Assembly (NCBI GenBank): GCA_037954235.1
Contig: JBBMOA010000002.1
Location: 12,761,009-12,825,008 of the forward strand
Reading direction: 5' to 3'
Source of the DNA: Aulostomus chinensis
Lineage: Eukaryota; Chordata; Actinopteri; Syngnathiformes; Aulostomidae
Length of the DNA stretch: 64,000 bases
Positions within the stretch are counted from its first letter, which is position 1, and every line of letters starts with the position of its first letter. Below are positions 22,123 through 33,452 of this stretch, piece after piece. The notes below the pieces were generated by a model. It was given only the letters and a program-made list of their open reading frames with translations, was not told where the DNA came from and searched no databases. Made by a program: the position numbers and the translations under genes.

Positions 22123-22512
22123 TTAGAGTCTGGCTTTCACTCCTTTCATGGTGCCTAACTGGTCGGAGAAAACAGCGGAATGTCTCTTTAACACAGTCTC
22201 TAAGCTGCCTGTCGGTGTATGTTCAGCAACATGTACAGTCTTTATATTTCTCCAATTCAGTCTAATGGCTCTCAGCCACTCCCTGCCAAACAATGGTGGA
22301 GCACCCACCTTCACCACGTACAATGGCAAATCAGCATGTTGCCTATTCAACTCCACATGCACTGTAATAACTCCTTCTGGTGGCAAAGGCTCTCCTGAGT
22401 ATGTCTTAAGGACAACATCAGTGGGTTGTAAAGGGACTTTGTGTAGCTTTCGTTTGTACAGTTCATACGGAATCACTGACACCGCAGCCCCTGTATCTAA
22501 CTCCATCTCCAT
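22123..22512 (-). CDS. Retropepsin-like protease region of the gypsy element (spacer 2)
   Basis: This 129-codon frame contains the aspartic protease motif LDTGAAVSVIP and a later PPLFGREWL. It ends at 22123 shortly before the RT frame starts in another register, so a frameshift separates protease from RT. Confidence 0.8.
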   Translation of the reverse strand: MEMELDTGAAVSVIPYELYKRKLHKVPLQPTDVVLKTYSGEPLPPEGVITVHVELNRQHADLPLYVVKVGAPPLFGREWLRAIRLNWRNIKTVHVAEHTPTGSLETVLKRHSAVFSDQLGTMKGVKARL

Positions 22513-22535
22513 TTTTTTTCCATTTACTATTGGCC

Positions 22536-23513
22536 TTAGTGATATGCACGAATTTTCCCTTTCTGTGACACTGCATACAGCCCTAAGTCACTGTCGCTGT
22601 CTGATTTTGTTTCTTCAAGGTCACTTTCACTAGCCTCAACGTGATGTATTCTTTTCTTTCTATCTTTCCCACTGCGTCTGTTTACACTACTCTTTTGTTC
22701 AGCCTTTCCCCCTTTTTGTCTATTTTCCTTCTCCTGACTGTTTTTAGCTTTACCCCTGCACATTCGTTTTGTGTGGCCTTTCCTCCCACAATGGTGACAG
22801 TCGCGATCTTTATACCAGCAGTCGTCATCATTATGACCCGCATTCCCACAGCGGGGGCATTTCCCACTTTGCGAAAACACCGCATTCACTTTCAATGAGC
22901 TGCTTAACTGCTGCACGTCGCGTGCCGCTGTCTCGGCTGACCCTGCTACTTCAATTGCCTTTCTAAACGTGAGCTTATCTTCCGTTAACAAACGTTTCTG
23001 TACGGCTTCACATTTCAATCCACATACGAATCTGTCCCTCAGGGCGTCCTCTAAGTAAGCTCCAAACTCGCATTGTTCTGACAGTCGTTTTAGTACCGCT
23101 ACGTACTGCGCTATTGTCTCTCCCTCCCCCTGATTTCGCTTATGAAACCTAAACCTCTCTGCTATGACAAGCGGTTTCGGAGTGAAGTGGTCTTTTAGCA
23201 CAGTCACTATTTCCTCATAGGTCTTGTCACCGGGTGTCATGGGCGCTACTAAACTACGAAGCAGCCCGTACGTTTTCGGTCCCATTACACTAAAGAGCAC
23301 CGGCCGTTTCTTAGCAACGGTTATATCATGAGCCAGCACATAGTGTTCAAAACGTTCAATGTAAGTCGCCCATTGTTCACCAGACTCGTCAAAGGCGTCC
23401 ATATGTCCAATAATTCCTGCCATCGTGCGTCTCTCTGGGATCGTTGGAACTTCCGACGCGCTTGAAACACTTGTTGCCGCCGTTGTATGCTCTTCCGCTG
23501 ACAGTTGACTCAT
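22536..23513 (-). CDS. Gag of the gypsy element (spacer 2)
   Basis: An intact 325-residue frame. A capsid-like region (QWATYIERFEHYVLA, then RFHKRNQGEGETIAQYVAVL) is followed by two CCHC zinc knuckles (CPRCGNAGHNDDDC and CHHCGRKGHTKRMC, both CX2CX4HX4C) and a basic, Ser-rich tail. It packages retrotransposon RNA. The protease lies in a different frame downstream, either by frameshift translation or by decay. Confidence 0.9.
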   Translation of the reverse strand: MSQLSAEEHTTAATSVSSASEVPTIPERRTMAGIIGHMDAFDESGEQWATYIERFEHYVLAHDITVAKKRPVLFSVMGPKTYGLLRSLVAPMTPGDKTYEEIVTVLKDHFTPKPLVIAERFRFHKRNQGEGETIAQYVAVLKRLSEQCEFGAYLEDALRDRFVCGLKCEAVQKRLLTEDKLTFRKAIEVAGSAETAARDVQQLSSSLKVNAVFSQSGKCPRCGNAGHNDDDCWYKDRDCHHCGRKGHTKRMCRGKAKNSQEKENRQKGGKAEQKSSVNRRSGKDRKKRIHHVEASESDLEETKSDSDSDLGLYAVSQKGKIRAYH

Positions 23514-23616
23514 AGCCGAGTTAGCACATTAGCTAACCAACACGCGAGTGTTCTTTTAGTCCAAAACTCACAAAAAGCTGACTTGGCCTTTACAGCCAGT
23601 TGATGAAAGTCTTCCG

Positions 23617-23636
23617 GACAACACGACTCGTCGCCA
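23617..23636 (-). other. Primer-binding site candidate
   Basis: Five bases inside the 5' LTR the - strand reads TGGCGACGAG, starting with the TGG expected to pair with a tRNA CCA end. The priming tRNA is not assigned. Confidence 0.55.
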
Positions 23637-23641
23637 ATTTA

Positions 23642-23836
23642 TGTTATGTCGCTCCCTTATTGTGTTAGTACACCTTATTACTTGACACACGGAGCAAGAG
23701 AACAGATTCGTGTTGATTCATTCGGCTCTTTATTTCTTCTTCTGACTGGCTATTGTTTACAGTCAAGGTAGCCCTAGCGGCGGTTTGCTCCCCCTGGTGG
23801 CAAGTACAAATATAACATCCAGGTTCATACATAACA
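23642..23836 (-). repeat. 5' LTR of the spacer 2 gypsy element
   Basis: 195 bp with short inverted ends TGTTATG/CATAACA. It is 12 bp longer than its partner LTR: 9 bp near 23655 and 3 bp near 23740. Confidence 0.9.
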
Positions 23837-24508
23837 TTGTTGACGCCAAATTCTGACCCTACCATCTGAATGTCGCAGCGGAAATGGAGACTCATCAGAC
23901 CAGGCAACGTTTTTCAATCTTATGTTGTCCAATTTTGGTGAGCCTGTGCGAATTGTAGCCTCAGTTTTCTGTTCTTAGCTGACAGGAGTGGCGCCCAGTT
24001 TGGTCTTCTGCTGCTGTAGCCCATTTGACGCAAGGTTCGAGGTGATGTGCGTTCAGAGATGGTCTTCTGTATAACTTGGTTGTGACGAGTGGTTATTTGA
24101 GTTACTGTTGCCTTTCTATCAGCTCGAACCAGTCTGGCCATTCTCCTCTGACCTCTGTCATCAACAAGGCATTTTCGCCCACAGAACTGCCGCTCACTGG
24201 ATATTTTCTCTTTTTCGGGCCATACTCTGTAAACCCTAGAGATGGTTGCGCATGAAAATCCCAGGAGATAAGCAGTTTCTAAAATACTCACACCAGCCCG
24301 TCTGGCACCAACAACCCTGCCACGTTCAAAGTCACTTAAATCACCTTTCATCCCCATTCTGATGCTCGGTTTGAACTGCAGCACATTGTCTTGACCATAT
24401 CTACATGCCTAAATGCATTGAGTTGCTGCCATGTGATTGGCTGATTAGTAATTTGCGTTAATGAGCAGTTGGACAGCTGTGGCTAATAAAGTGGCCAGTG
24501 AGTGTATA
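23837..24508 (-). mobile_element. Tc1-like transposon, 5' part, spacer 2
   Basis: This is the counterpart of 8493-9165, with the transposase N-terminal frame at 23920-24384 (154 codons). It begins with the second copy of ttgtt (23837-23841). The terminal sequence ends near 24508 at TATATA. Confidence 0.85.
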
Positions 24509-24519
24509 TACAGTATGTC

Positions 24520-25320
24520 TCTGGAAGCCTCAGTCTGACCAAAGTGTGAGAGCAGAGCTGAGAGCTGTGCCTTTAAGAACCCCTCCCCTGCTGCTCTCTG
24601 CCACCTGTGCTGGAGTGGAGAGGAGAGGAGGAATTTCAGAGTTTTTTGTGTGAAAAATGCTCAGAAATCCCCAGATTTGGGCCTAAAGTTAAATGTAATA
24701 TATTTTTATAGGGATTTTTATCAGGAATATAGTAATGTTATTTGTGAAATGGTGCGAGTTATAGCTTAGATGTGAGAAGCGTCTGTTTAAGGCAATGTGT
24801 GCCTGAGGAGACGGTCTCCCCATTAGTTTACAGCGTAAGATTAAAAGTGGGTCCTTGACTTTGAGGGCTTATAAAATCCAAACCGTTTGAGTTCTTACAA
24901 CGTTTTTGATAGCTTTTGTTCAGCACAGTGTAATGAGTCATGTATTCAATTTTGAAGTTGACACCATGAACGCCCCAGGAGGACATAACACTTGTTCGGG
25001 GTCCAAAATGGGGACAAAATTGTCCTTTCGTGTCCATATTGTGGACTTCCTGTTGGATTTAGGTCATAAGTGTCTCCATGGTCCGTGGAGGGCTGTAGAA
25101 TGTGTTTTAGAAATGTAGGTGGCCCTGTGGAGCACATTTTGGCACTTGGTGGGTTCATTTTTACATGGTATTAAAATTTTTGGCCAGACCGGATGTGCGT
25201 GCCAAATTTGGTGAGTTTTTGAGCGTGTTTAGGGGGTGAAGTTACGGTTCAAAGTGGCTCAAAGAAACAAGCGTTGCAAAAACAATACCTCCTTCGGGCT
25301 CAGGCCCTAAAAAAACAGGC
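24520..25320. repeat. Unclassified teleost-type interspersed repeat, spacer 2
   Basis: This is the longer form of the repeat, with an internal segment (about 24857-25193) describing no convincing protein. It ends in the same ttcgggctcaggccctaaa. Confidence 0.5.
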
Positions 25321-25417
25321 ATGTGTGACCCACGTGTGTTCATCGTCTCGTGTGAAAGAATTTATCACAATGTTCGGTGTTTGTTCATTTTAAAAGCGTT
25401 GTGCTCTTTCTCTAAAT

Positions 25418-25564
25418 ATGTGGGGCTCTGGTGACAAGGGAGTCACTCCTGCTATGAAGCGTGATCCCAACATCTGTGTCAACATCCTGCAATTGCAGTC
25501 AGCAAATACAGACAACCATGAACCAGCGAAGTCTGTCAAGGGGACTTCCAAAGAAGGATATTAA
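25418..25564 (+). other. Short conserved upstream ORF, copy 3
   Basis: This is the counterpart of 9743-9889: the same length and stop, with several amino-acid differences (for example Met for Ile after VTPA). The amino-acid differences and lack of homology make coding status doubtful. Confidence 0.3.
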
Positions 25565-25838
25565 AAGGTATCATGTTGGTGTCCAGAAATGCTAGTTAGA
25601 ATACAGGGATCAAACAGACAAAATATTCAGTGCTCAGAGAGAAATGCAACTTCACGAAGCAGCAAAGTGATAGTCGGTTCAAAAGTGCGAATCAAATCAA
25701 ATCCATCAGTTAATATTGTCAAGTCATAAAAAAGTCAGAACTCTCAGATCACAGGAAGTGTGCTGCATTTTTCATTAAAACAACAATTTGGATGGGGGGG
25801 GGGGGCATCCATCTAGTGAGGAGCCCAAATTCAACTTA

Positions 25839-26117
25839 ATGGTGTCTTTGCAATCTGCAACAAACGAAGCCACCGACTCCTCCTCTGAAGTCAGAGATAG
25901 AAGTCAGAACTCTGAGATTACAGTCAAGGATCAGTGTCAAGACTGCAAGACTGAAGGCAGAGGTCAGATTTCATTGTCTTCACTGCAGACACTGGGCTTG
26001 ACACTGACAGACATGACAGAGGTCAGTTGGCAAAGACGTCACAACAATGATGTTAAGTTTTACAGTTCAGGGACTGAAGCCAATGAGGATGACAGACCAG
26101 GACAACATATTTACAAG
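25839..26117 (+). CDS. Leader ORF/possible first exon of copy 3
   Basis: An open frame of 93 codons runs from ATG 25839 to a good donor at 26118 (AAG|GTATAAG). The peptide is hydrophilic, Ser/Thr/Glu-rich, with a small CxxC (DQCQDCKTEG). It would leave the exon in phase 0, whereas the next clear exon (26334) needs phase 2; only the overlapping frame starting at 26047 satisfies that. Either a small exon lies between, or this ORF is not translated, or an old frameshift separates it from the gene. Confidence 0.4.
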
Positions 26118-29100
26118 GTATAAGACGCTCCGAAAGCTAAATCCTAGCACCAATCAAACTTCTGCCAAGGCCCCTGATTTCTTAAGTCCACCTGAGGTAT
26201 TTTATCTGCATTTCATACTCCACTGTTGTTACATCAGACGGCGGTCTTTTAATTTGATCGAAATTGAAACTTCAACAAATGCATGTCACGTTTCCCAAGA
26301 GCCTGAGGTGTTGTCTTCATATTTAATTTACAGATACAAACTTGACTTCTTTGGAATGAAGTCAGCAAAGAAATCCTTTAGGAAGCATCGCCAGACTCCA
26401 TTCTCAGGAGACCCCAGTATGTATAAACACACCTAATCTTAACCATCACATCTGATGATGACTAACGAAGGCAAAAAGAGCACCGTTCACCTAAACAGGA
26501 TTCAAATTAATACCTCAATGTATCACTGATATCCTTAGTTCTTTTACAAAACGCTCACATCAGCTTAATATGCCTTACAGACACTTTATCTTATGGTTGT
26601 AAGGTATATCTTGTACACATTGCAAGGTTTTACTCATGATCCATGGGAGATGTGAAAAGCACTGAATCTTCTCTTCTGTTTTCTAGAGTCAAAGAGGAGA
26701 AATGATGAGACGATTGTGGTAAAGGCTCGAGGTAACTTCACATCTAGGAAATGTGTTCTCAAATGTTTTTTTTGGGGGGGGGCACCACAATTCGCTCTAA
26801 GACAGCAGTGACGATACTGGACAAGAGAGTAAACGGTGCCAAGCCTGACACTCAGACCTGGTTCCGTTTTGTTGCCACGTCTCAGAGATTGAAAATTTCA
26901 GGTTCAAGGGCTGGTGTCAGGCCAGTACGAGCCTGTGGTGTGTGATGAGTCATCCTTTTTGGCATTCTTCTTCCACCCCTACTTGTCTTGGAGCTTCCCA
27001 ATCATAGCCTCTGCATCCCATCTGTCTTTTTAAACTGACAAATTCTGTTGTTCTTCCCACCTCCAAGTCTCTGATTTGATCTTTTTCCCTCCAGTGTCTA
27101 AGAAGGAGCAGCTGCGCCAAGCTCTCATGCCGACCCTAGAGGCTTTGTACCGGCAGGACCCTGAGTCCCTTCCTTTCCGTCTGCCAGTGGACCCCCAGAT
27201 ACTGGGAATACCTGTACGTATTCCAACAAGTAACAAAACTGACCTAATAAAGTACTGCTCTGGCTGCCATTTTGCCTCAAATAGGAAAAAATTTTTAAAA
27301 ACACATAAAATGTTGACAGTTTATCAGAAGTTTGACATTGAAATGAATATTTTAACGCTCCACATAACTGTTCAATTCATGGTCTTTGCCACCTCCAAAC
27401 CAGGACTATTTTGAGGTTGTAAAGAAGCCCATGGACCTGTTGACCATCAGGAGGAAGCTGATCAGTGGGCAGTACAAAGACCCGTGGCGGTATGTCGAAG
27501 ACGTCTGGCTCATGTTTAACAACGCCTGGCTCTACAACAAGAAGACCTCACTTGTCTACCAGTACTGCTCCAAGCTGGCCGAGGTGTTCGAGACTGAGAT
27601 CGATCCTGTCATGAAGAGCCTGGGATACTGCTGCGGAAGGAAGGTAAGGCACAAGCTCATACGGTTGGGCATTAATCTGCTCAGGCCCCTTTCGCAACAA
27701 CAAGTTATTGCAGGTTCTTGAATCGGAGACTAAAAGATTCAAGAACCTGCCATATTAATATTTCAAAAATTCTCAGTCTATGCGGGATGTTTAAGTCCAC
27801 AAATGACAAAACCAATAAAAAAGGAAAGTATATCCAGAAAACATTACATGCTAGTATTTCTCATGCTCAGCCGAGGCAACAACTTCCTTTCTTTCAACAA
27901 CTTTTTCTCTTTGTCTCTTGTTGTTACAGTTTAGCTTTAACCCCAGTGATTTACCCTGCGGTGGAAGAGAAAAATGCAAAATCCCACGTGACACAATTTA
28001 TTTTAACTACCAGAACAGGTAAGGCCAACTAACACATCAGAACACAAGCAACACACAAATCAGCACCAAAACAATACAAAAAAATAACAGCAGTATTGAC
28101 ATTTAGATGTTTTGGCTGTGAAAATGCAGCCAAGTGATGTATCTGATTATTTTCACACTGAATGTATTTCCCTCAATGGTGCAGTCACAGATAAGTTTTA
28201 ATTTGTCTTCAAATGGTTTCCCTGGCACCATTTCCATTTCAGTTTACATCCTGGCATTAACCCAAATCTGGTCTTCTTGTTCACAGGTTCAACATCTGCC
28301 AGAAGTGTTTCAATGAAGCCCGGGGCAACAGAATTTCCCTGATACATGACCCCTACACGCCTTGGATGTGAGTACCACTTAAACTTCCAGACAAGCTTTT
28401 ATCCTCAGGTATCCGAAGCTGATATTTGTATTCTCTACATCATAATGTCGAAACTTCCATGGTCATTTTGATTTGGTCATGAAAATTAACACTGAAAAAC
28501 CACTGGACATCTGGCCAGCTCCTGGAGATGTCCAGTGGTTTCTGCTCTGGTCACAATGAATCATCCTGATAGAACTTGAACCACTGCAGGGCAGTAAGAA
28601 GCTTATTTTTGCCAAATAAAATGTGGGTCGACAGTGCATGTAGTTGCATTACAGCTGAGGATGACCTTGCTTTTGGTTCCACATTGTGAATGTTCTCATT
28701 CTTGTTGTTCTTGTTATTTAGTTTGTATTTTGATCTTTCTCACAGGAACGTTGAAAAAAGCCACTTCCAGCCAATGAGGAACGACAACTATGTCCCTGAA
28801 ATGTAAGTCTCCCTCTAAGTTCATTTCCTGCACTAAATTTAGTCACCTGTGCACTGAAGAGGGAGAATTCAATGATGTCACGTCTGACTATGTCTGTCGT
28901 TTCTGCTGTTGTTGTTTTCAGGTTTGTAAAGTGTAACGACTGCGGTCGGAAAATGCATCAGATCTGTGTGCTGCATAATCCCATTGTATCGCAGTCAGGG
29001 TAAGCCATCTTTGACGCAACTTTGGAAAATATATTTTAGAGCACCCGGCAACGCTTACTAACCTTTAAATGTAACCGTTGATTAACCATTTCCTCCCAAA

Positions 29101-30993
29101 CCACAGATTTACATGTGACAACTGCCTCAAGAAGTCATCCAAGACGAGGCCAGAGAACACATACACGGCCAAAAGTAAGTGGAATATATTCCTCGCATGC
29201 TTCATGCCGTTGTTTTATCCAACAGTTTCAGCAGAATAGATGTTTGTATGAACTTTGCTAAAATGGCTCCTTGGTCTTTTGCAGGGCTTCCCCAGACCTG
29301 GCTGGGCAACTATCTGGAGCACCGTGTAAATAGCTTCCTTAAGCAGCAGAACCAGCCTGAAGCGGGCAAGGTCATCATCCGTGTGGTAGATGCCACAAAC
29401 CAGATGGTGCATGTCAAGCCGCACATGAAGTCCAGGTAGGAGATGAAGTCCTTAGTCCAGTAGAGGAAGCAGTAGGGTTTAGCCGCTGATCGAAACGTTT
29501 CTCTGATTTTTTGACCATCATTAAACTGCTGGCTTTCTGTTAACCTTTCTCCTGAACCTGTCTTGTTCGTTTCTCTTTTCCAGATTTGTCGACAAGGGGG
29601 AGATGCCTGCCTGCTTTCCCTACACAACGAAAACAGTATTTGCCTTTCAGGAGTTGGACGGGGTGGATGTCTGCTTTTTTGGGATGCAGGTGCAAGAGTA
29701 CGGCTCCAACTGCCCGCCTCCCAATCACAAAAAGGTCTACATTGCTTATCTTGACAGCGTACACTTTTTCCAGCCTGGACACCTGAGGACTGCTGTTTAT
29801 CACGAGATTCTGCTGGGTTACTTGAATTACGTCAAGAAGCGAGGGTAAGCAAAAAGCTCAATATTTGTGAGGTAAAACAACCTTACAGAACATTATGGTA
29901 ACACAGTGAAATCAAATGAATGCTTCTCCTTGACACTACCCCAAATTCATTAACCCTCACCCTGTCTCAGGTTTACAGCAGCTTATTTTTGGTCATGCCC
30001 GCCTTCTGACGGGGATGATTACATTTTTCATCGCCATCCAGCAGACCAAAAGATCCCTGACTCTGAACGTCTGCGTAAATGGTATCAGAAGATGCTGGAC
30101 AAGGCCGTAGCTGAGGGCATAGCCCATAACTACAAGGTACCACTTGTTTTCATCATAAAAACTCTCCCACATCATACAAAATTTGCCAGTGCCAGACAAT
30201 ATCCACGCCACAAGATCAAGTTGTGGAGTTTCCATGACTGTACATTTTAATGTGTTTTTTCCGCTTTGCCCCTCAGGACATCTTCCAACATGTACTAGAT
30301 GAGAATTTGAGTGCCAAGGATCTAGTATATTTTGAAGGGGACATCTGGCCCCGCGCCCTGGAGGACTGTGTCCAGGATCAGGAAGAGGACGAAGAAGAGG
30401 AACAGGACTGCAGTGACAACCTGACAAACAGAGTCTATGCCAGAGCAGAGCAAAATGAGGTACGTACATCTACATTTCTCTCAGCTAGCTGCTAATTCTT
30501 GTTCAGAGGATGAACGGCATTTACAAGAAGCACATTGATGCAGCAACTGATCCTGTCAACTGATCCTGTCCACTCTTAATTCCCAGGACTACTTTGTAAT
30601 TCAGCTCAATGAGGTGTCAACAGCCAACATCCAGCACCCCATTACTGACCCAGACCCCCTGATGTATAGCAACTGGATCGACGGTTCCGGTTCCTTCCTG
30701 GAACTGTCGAAGCAAAGAAACCTGGAGTTCAGTTCTCTCAGGAGGTCCAAGTGGAGCACAATGCACATGTTGTTTGAGCTCCACAGTCAGCTCCACATCG
30801 TGAGGTGAGAATCAAGGCTCTCTGAAATCTTCCAAATCTTGAATTGAGAGGAGCAGCTGGTGTCCCTCCAAACTACTGCAGCACAACTAACTGCAGGATT
30901 GTAGTTTGCCTTATATTTACATGGAAAGCTTTAACAAATACTACACGTCAATTAATTAATAATTCCTTTCTCATGCTATTCAGAGTCCTGTAG
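26047..30993 (+). CDS. p300/CBP-like histone acetyltransferase, copy 3 (bromodomain-RING/PHD-HAT)
   Basis: This copy has the same architecture as copy 2. Exons: 26047-26117, 26334-26416, 26687-26731, 27095-27213, 27404-27643, 27930-28018, 28287-28367, 28746-28802, 28922-28999, 29107-29174, 29285-29435, 29584-29844, 29971-30136, 30277-30459, 30587-30804, and 30984 to the TAG at 30991-30993. Every exon is open and every junction is canonical. The ATG at 26047 splices in frame (phase 2) to the next exon. A longer upstream ORF from 25839 ends at the same donor in another frame, so the true start is unsettled. Cofactor-pocket residues match p300 (D1399, S1400, R1410, W1436, Y1446, Y1467). The Lys-rich autoinhibitory loop of p300 is replaced by a short acidic stretch in the 30277-30459 exon. 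It faces prmt3 tail to tail. Confidence 0.85.
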
Positions 30994-31572
30994 CCTCTTG
31001 CCATCCCAGTATCCAGAGCAGTGCCATTTCAAGAGAGCTACAATCAAACAAAGGGACCAGAAAATTGAACAGCTGGAACAAAGGATTGACGACATGGAGC
31101 AGGACTCCTGGGCTGATGACCTGACGTAACGTAACAGCTATGCAAGGGCTACAGTCAGTCAACATCAAGATGTAGACGCACCAGCTGAGGAGCCACACAC
31201 TCTGGAGCAACAAGTGGTCCGGTTCCTGTGCAGCAACAACATCTACCTTGACATACAACAAATTTCAGCTTGTCGCACTCTACCACGCAAAGATAGACAA
31301 GCCAAGCCTGCGAATTTGGTAAAATTAGTGAATGAAAGCACAAGATTAAAGTGTTGAATAAGTGGAAAAACCTTACGGCTACTGGGGTGTATTCTAATGA
31401 GCACAAGACAAAGAAAAATGACAAAATAGCCTGGAAGGCCCACAAACTCAGAGAGCCAACCAAAATTCAAGCAACAAGGACAAGGAATGGAAAAGTGTTC
31501 CTAAACTGAAATGGACCACCAGAGGAAGCTAAGGTGTTTGCAGGACGAAATCCAAGCGGTCTGGACTGGGAT
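30994..31572 (+). mobile_element. LINE ORF1-like fragment at the 3' end of HAT copy 3
   Basis: This is the same fragment as 15315-15893, with the first in-frame stop at TAA 31127-31129. Its presence in both complete copies, directly at the end of the HAT frame, shows that the insertion preceded duplication and now supplies the 3' end of the transcription unit. Confidence 0.7.
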
Positions 31573-33452
31573 TGTGCCTCCACAAGGAGCAAAGCCAGCT
31601 CAAGACATTCATCTGCAGAAGATTTTACATCATCATGCCCAGAGAAAAAGAATGTGGCAAATATAGTAAAGAAGATATTTCAGTATTTTTGTGTGTTTTT
31701 CAGAATATTTTGTTTCCTTTCATTAAGTGATGGAGTTGATTTAAATTTCATTCTTGAACTGAACTGAAAGTTCCTCAATCTTTTCAGCTCTCACAGACTG
31801 GGGTGGTGCAGTCAAAACTGGAAGAGCTGAAATAGTTTGTTGTTGGTGTTGTTCTGGTTTCAGAATTTACGGAGCCATTAGATTGCTGTTTTACCTCCTG
31901 CCAGGAGCGTTCCTCTTTTTTGTGTTTTTTTGTTGTCAACAGGAAATTTAACCCAGTGAAATTTTGTTTTCAAAGGATGAACACCAGCAAATACATTTCG
32001 TTACATTTGAATATTGTGTGGATTTTAAATTCTGCATTCATGTTTTGTTGACAAAAAAAAAAAAAGACTTCATGACATTCGTGATGCATTGATTGCGGTT
32101 GTGTGACCAAGCCTCACCACAAGACATAGAACAGTAATTATGGCCTATTATGTGAAACGGAATGTCAAAACATCCCACCAAATCAAAGAGATCTACAACA
32201 GTAACATGAGGAGCCAAGAGGACTTGGTTAATGCGGACTGTTGAGGCGATACTGTTATAAGGAGGAATGCGACTGTCAGGTGTTTCAGCCGTTGTACCTC
32301 TGGATAGCAAGGAACCTGACACCAGCAAGTGGCAGGCAGCCGGCTGGCTTCGTTTTTAGTGGCTACATCTGGATAGCTCTGCGGTCTGAATTTATAGAGC
32401 GTGCACAGCTTCCTGAGTATTCCAACATTCAACATCTCTTCCTCACCATCTTGAAATACTTGATATACGTAATATATGAGTGATGAACACATGTGACGTG
32501 CAGTCCAAGACCCACCCACAAGGACTGCGTCACCTGTATGTTAACCAATGAAATAAATTCAACTTTTTCATTCGGCTTCGGTTGTTTCCATCTCACATCT
32601 AATCTGTGTAGGGGTGGAGCATTTTACTGTTTATCCATCTGTTTCATTCCCACTACAACCCTGGCTGGGATGTAAGAGGAGAAACACCCTCACATTGGTG
32701 TTTTATTTCCATTGTGCAGCGCCCCCTGTTGATTATGTAATGGTTCAGGTCAAAACTGAGAGTGCTGGCCAGTTCAGAAAACAGGTTGAAGGGTCATAAA
32801 ATCTTGAACAGTACGGGTTCAAGAGACTGCAGCAATTTTGTGGGAAAAGGGTCTGAATTTGCAGCCTCCTGGCTCTGGTCCTGACCTCAGGCTTTGTGCA
32901 AAAACATGCCAAACACTTGGGCAGTGTCAGAGCAACTGGACATTTCTACATGAGATGCAAAAGTAATTCTTTCAACAATACTCTTAATGCATCCTCTATA
33001 CAATTAAAACTAAACTCAACTACTCTGTGCCCATGTTCCATCTTTACAAAGTCCTCAAATGATGATGTCATGAAAACAGCAGTGTATCGAGGTATGGTGG
33101 GGTGCTGAGCCGCCAAAATGACTGAACTCTTCATCTATTTGTTACACCCTCAATGAGCATCACCCTGATTAGAGGTCTGGCATTGCATTCCATGTTCAAT
33201 TTGTACATGAGACCCTTTATTGCAAAAATACAGTATATCATTTCCACTCATAAAATACTGTCTTTTTTCCACTGAGCTAATTTTATTTTATTCCTGTGAA
33301 CTGCATATATCCAGAGAGGGGCTGAAATGTGTGCTGCCAGTTGGAAATAACAAAAAATACCATCAGACACTGCCAGCCATGTGATACATGTGTAATATAG
33401 CTACTATACCTTCGAGAGTGAGGATAAATGGAAGTGAGAATGTGTGACCCAC
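31573..33452. other. 3' flank of the HAT array and prmt3 intron/3' flank
   Basis: 31573-31879 is still shared with copies 1 and 2 (3' flank). From 31880 the sequence is unique except for the dispersed block at 32648-32892. A candidate polyadenylation signal for the + strand gene is AATAAA near 32551. No prmt3 C-terminal exon was found here on the - strand. Confidence 0.6.
32648..32892. repeat. Dispersed repeat block 3' of HAT copy 3
   Basis: This is the third, more diverged occurrence of the 4085-4335 block, in the same orientation. Similarity stops at ctcaggct, just where the Tc1-bearing sequence continues in the spacers. Confidence 0.65.

Larger units (their letters stand above)
18963..23836 (-). 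mobile_element. Ty3/gypsy LTR retrotransposon, spacer 2 (4,874 bp, near complete)
   Basis: Both LTRs start TGTTATG and end CATAACA and are flanked by the 5-bp duplication ttgtt. Reading on the - strand: 5' LTR 23642-23836, primer-binding-like TGGCGACGAG, gag, protease, RT-RNase H-integrase, polypurine tract, 3' LTR 18963-19145. The Pol order RT-RH-IN identifies Ty3/gypsy. No envelope ORF is present. Frame breaks between protease and RT and within integrase mean it is not autonomous. Confidence 0.93.
1..31879 (+). repeat. Tandem segmental duplication of a p300/CBP-like gene plus spacer (three copies)
   Basis: The same gene segment recurs with identical exon order. The HAT exon that starts at 11 recurs at 13606 and 29285, giving periods of 13,595 and 15,679 bp. 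Introns, splice sites and intergenic transposons are shared as well as exons, so these are DNA-level duplications and not retrocopies. Copy 1 is cut by the window start. Copy 3 loses similarity after 31879, in the sequence ggagccatt. The period difference is explained by blocks present in copy 2 and absent from copy 1, near 1812, 3600, 7740-8081, 8360 and 9507. By eye the copies are nearly identical, which suggests recent duplication. Confidence 0.95.

Noticed and set aside
18963..23836. Endogenous retrovirus with envelope
   Set aside because: Pol order and length fit Ty3/gypsy, and there is no room or ORF for an envelope between integrase and the 3' LTR.
31880..33452. Missing prmt3 C-terminal exons in this gap
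   Set aside because: No - strand frame here resembles the PRMT3 THW loop or barrel; the open frames present do not match and lack proper splice sites.
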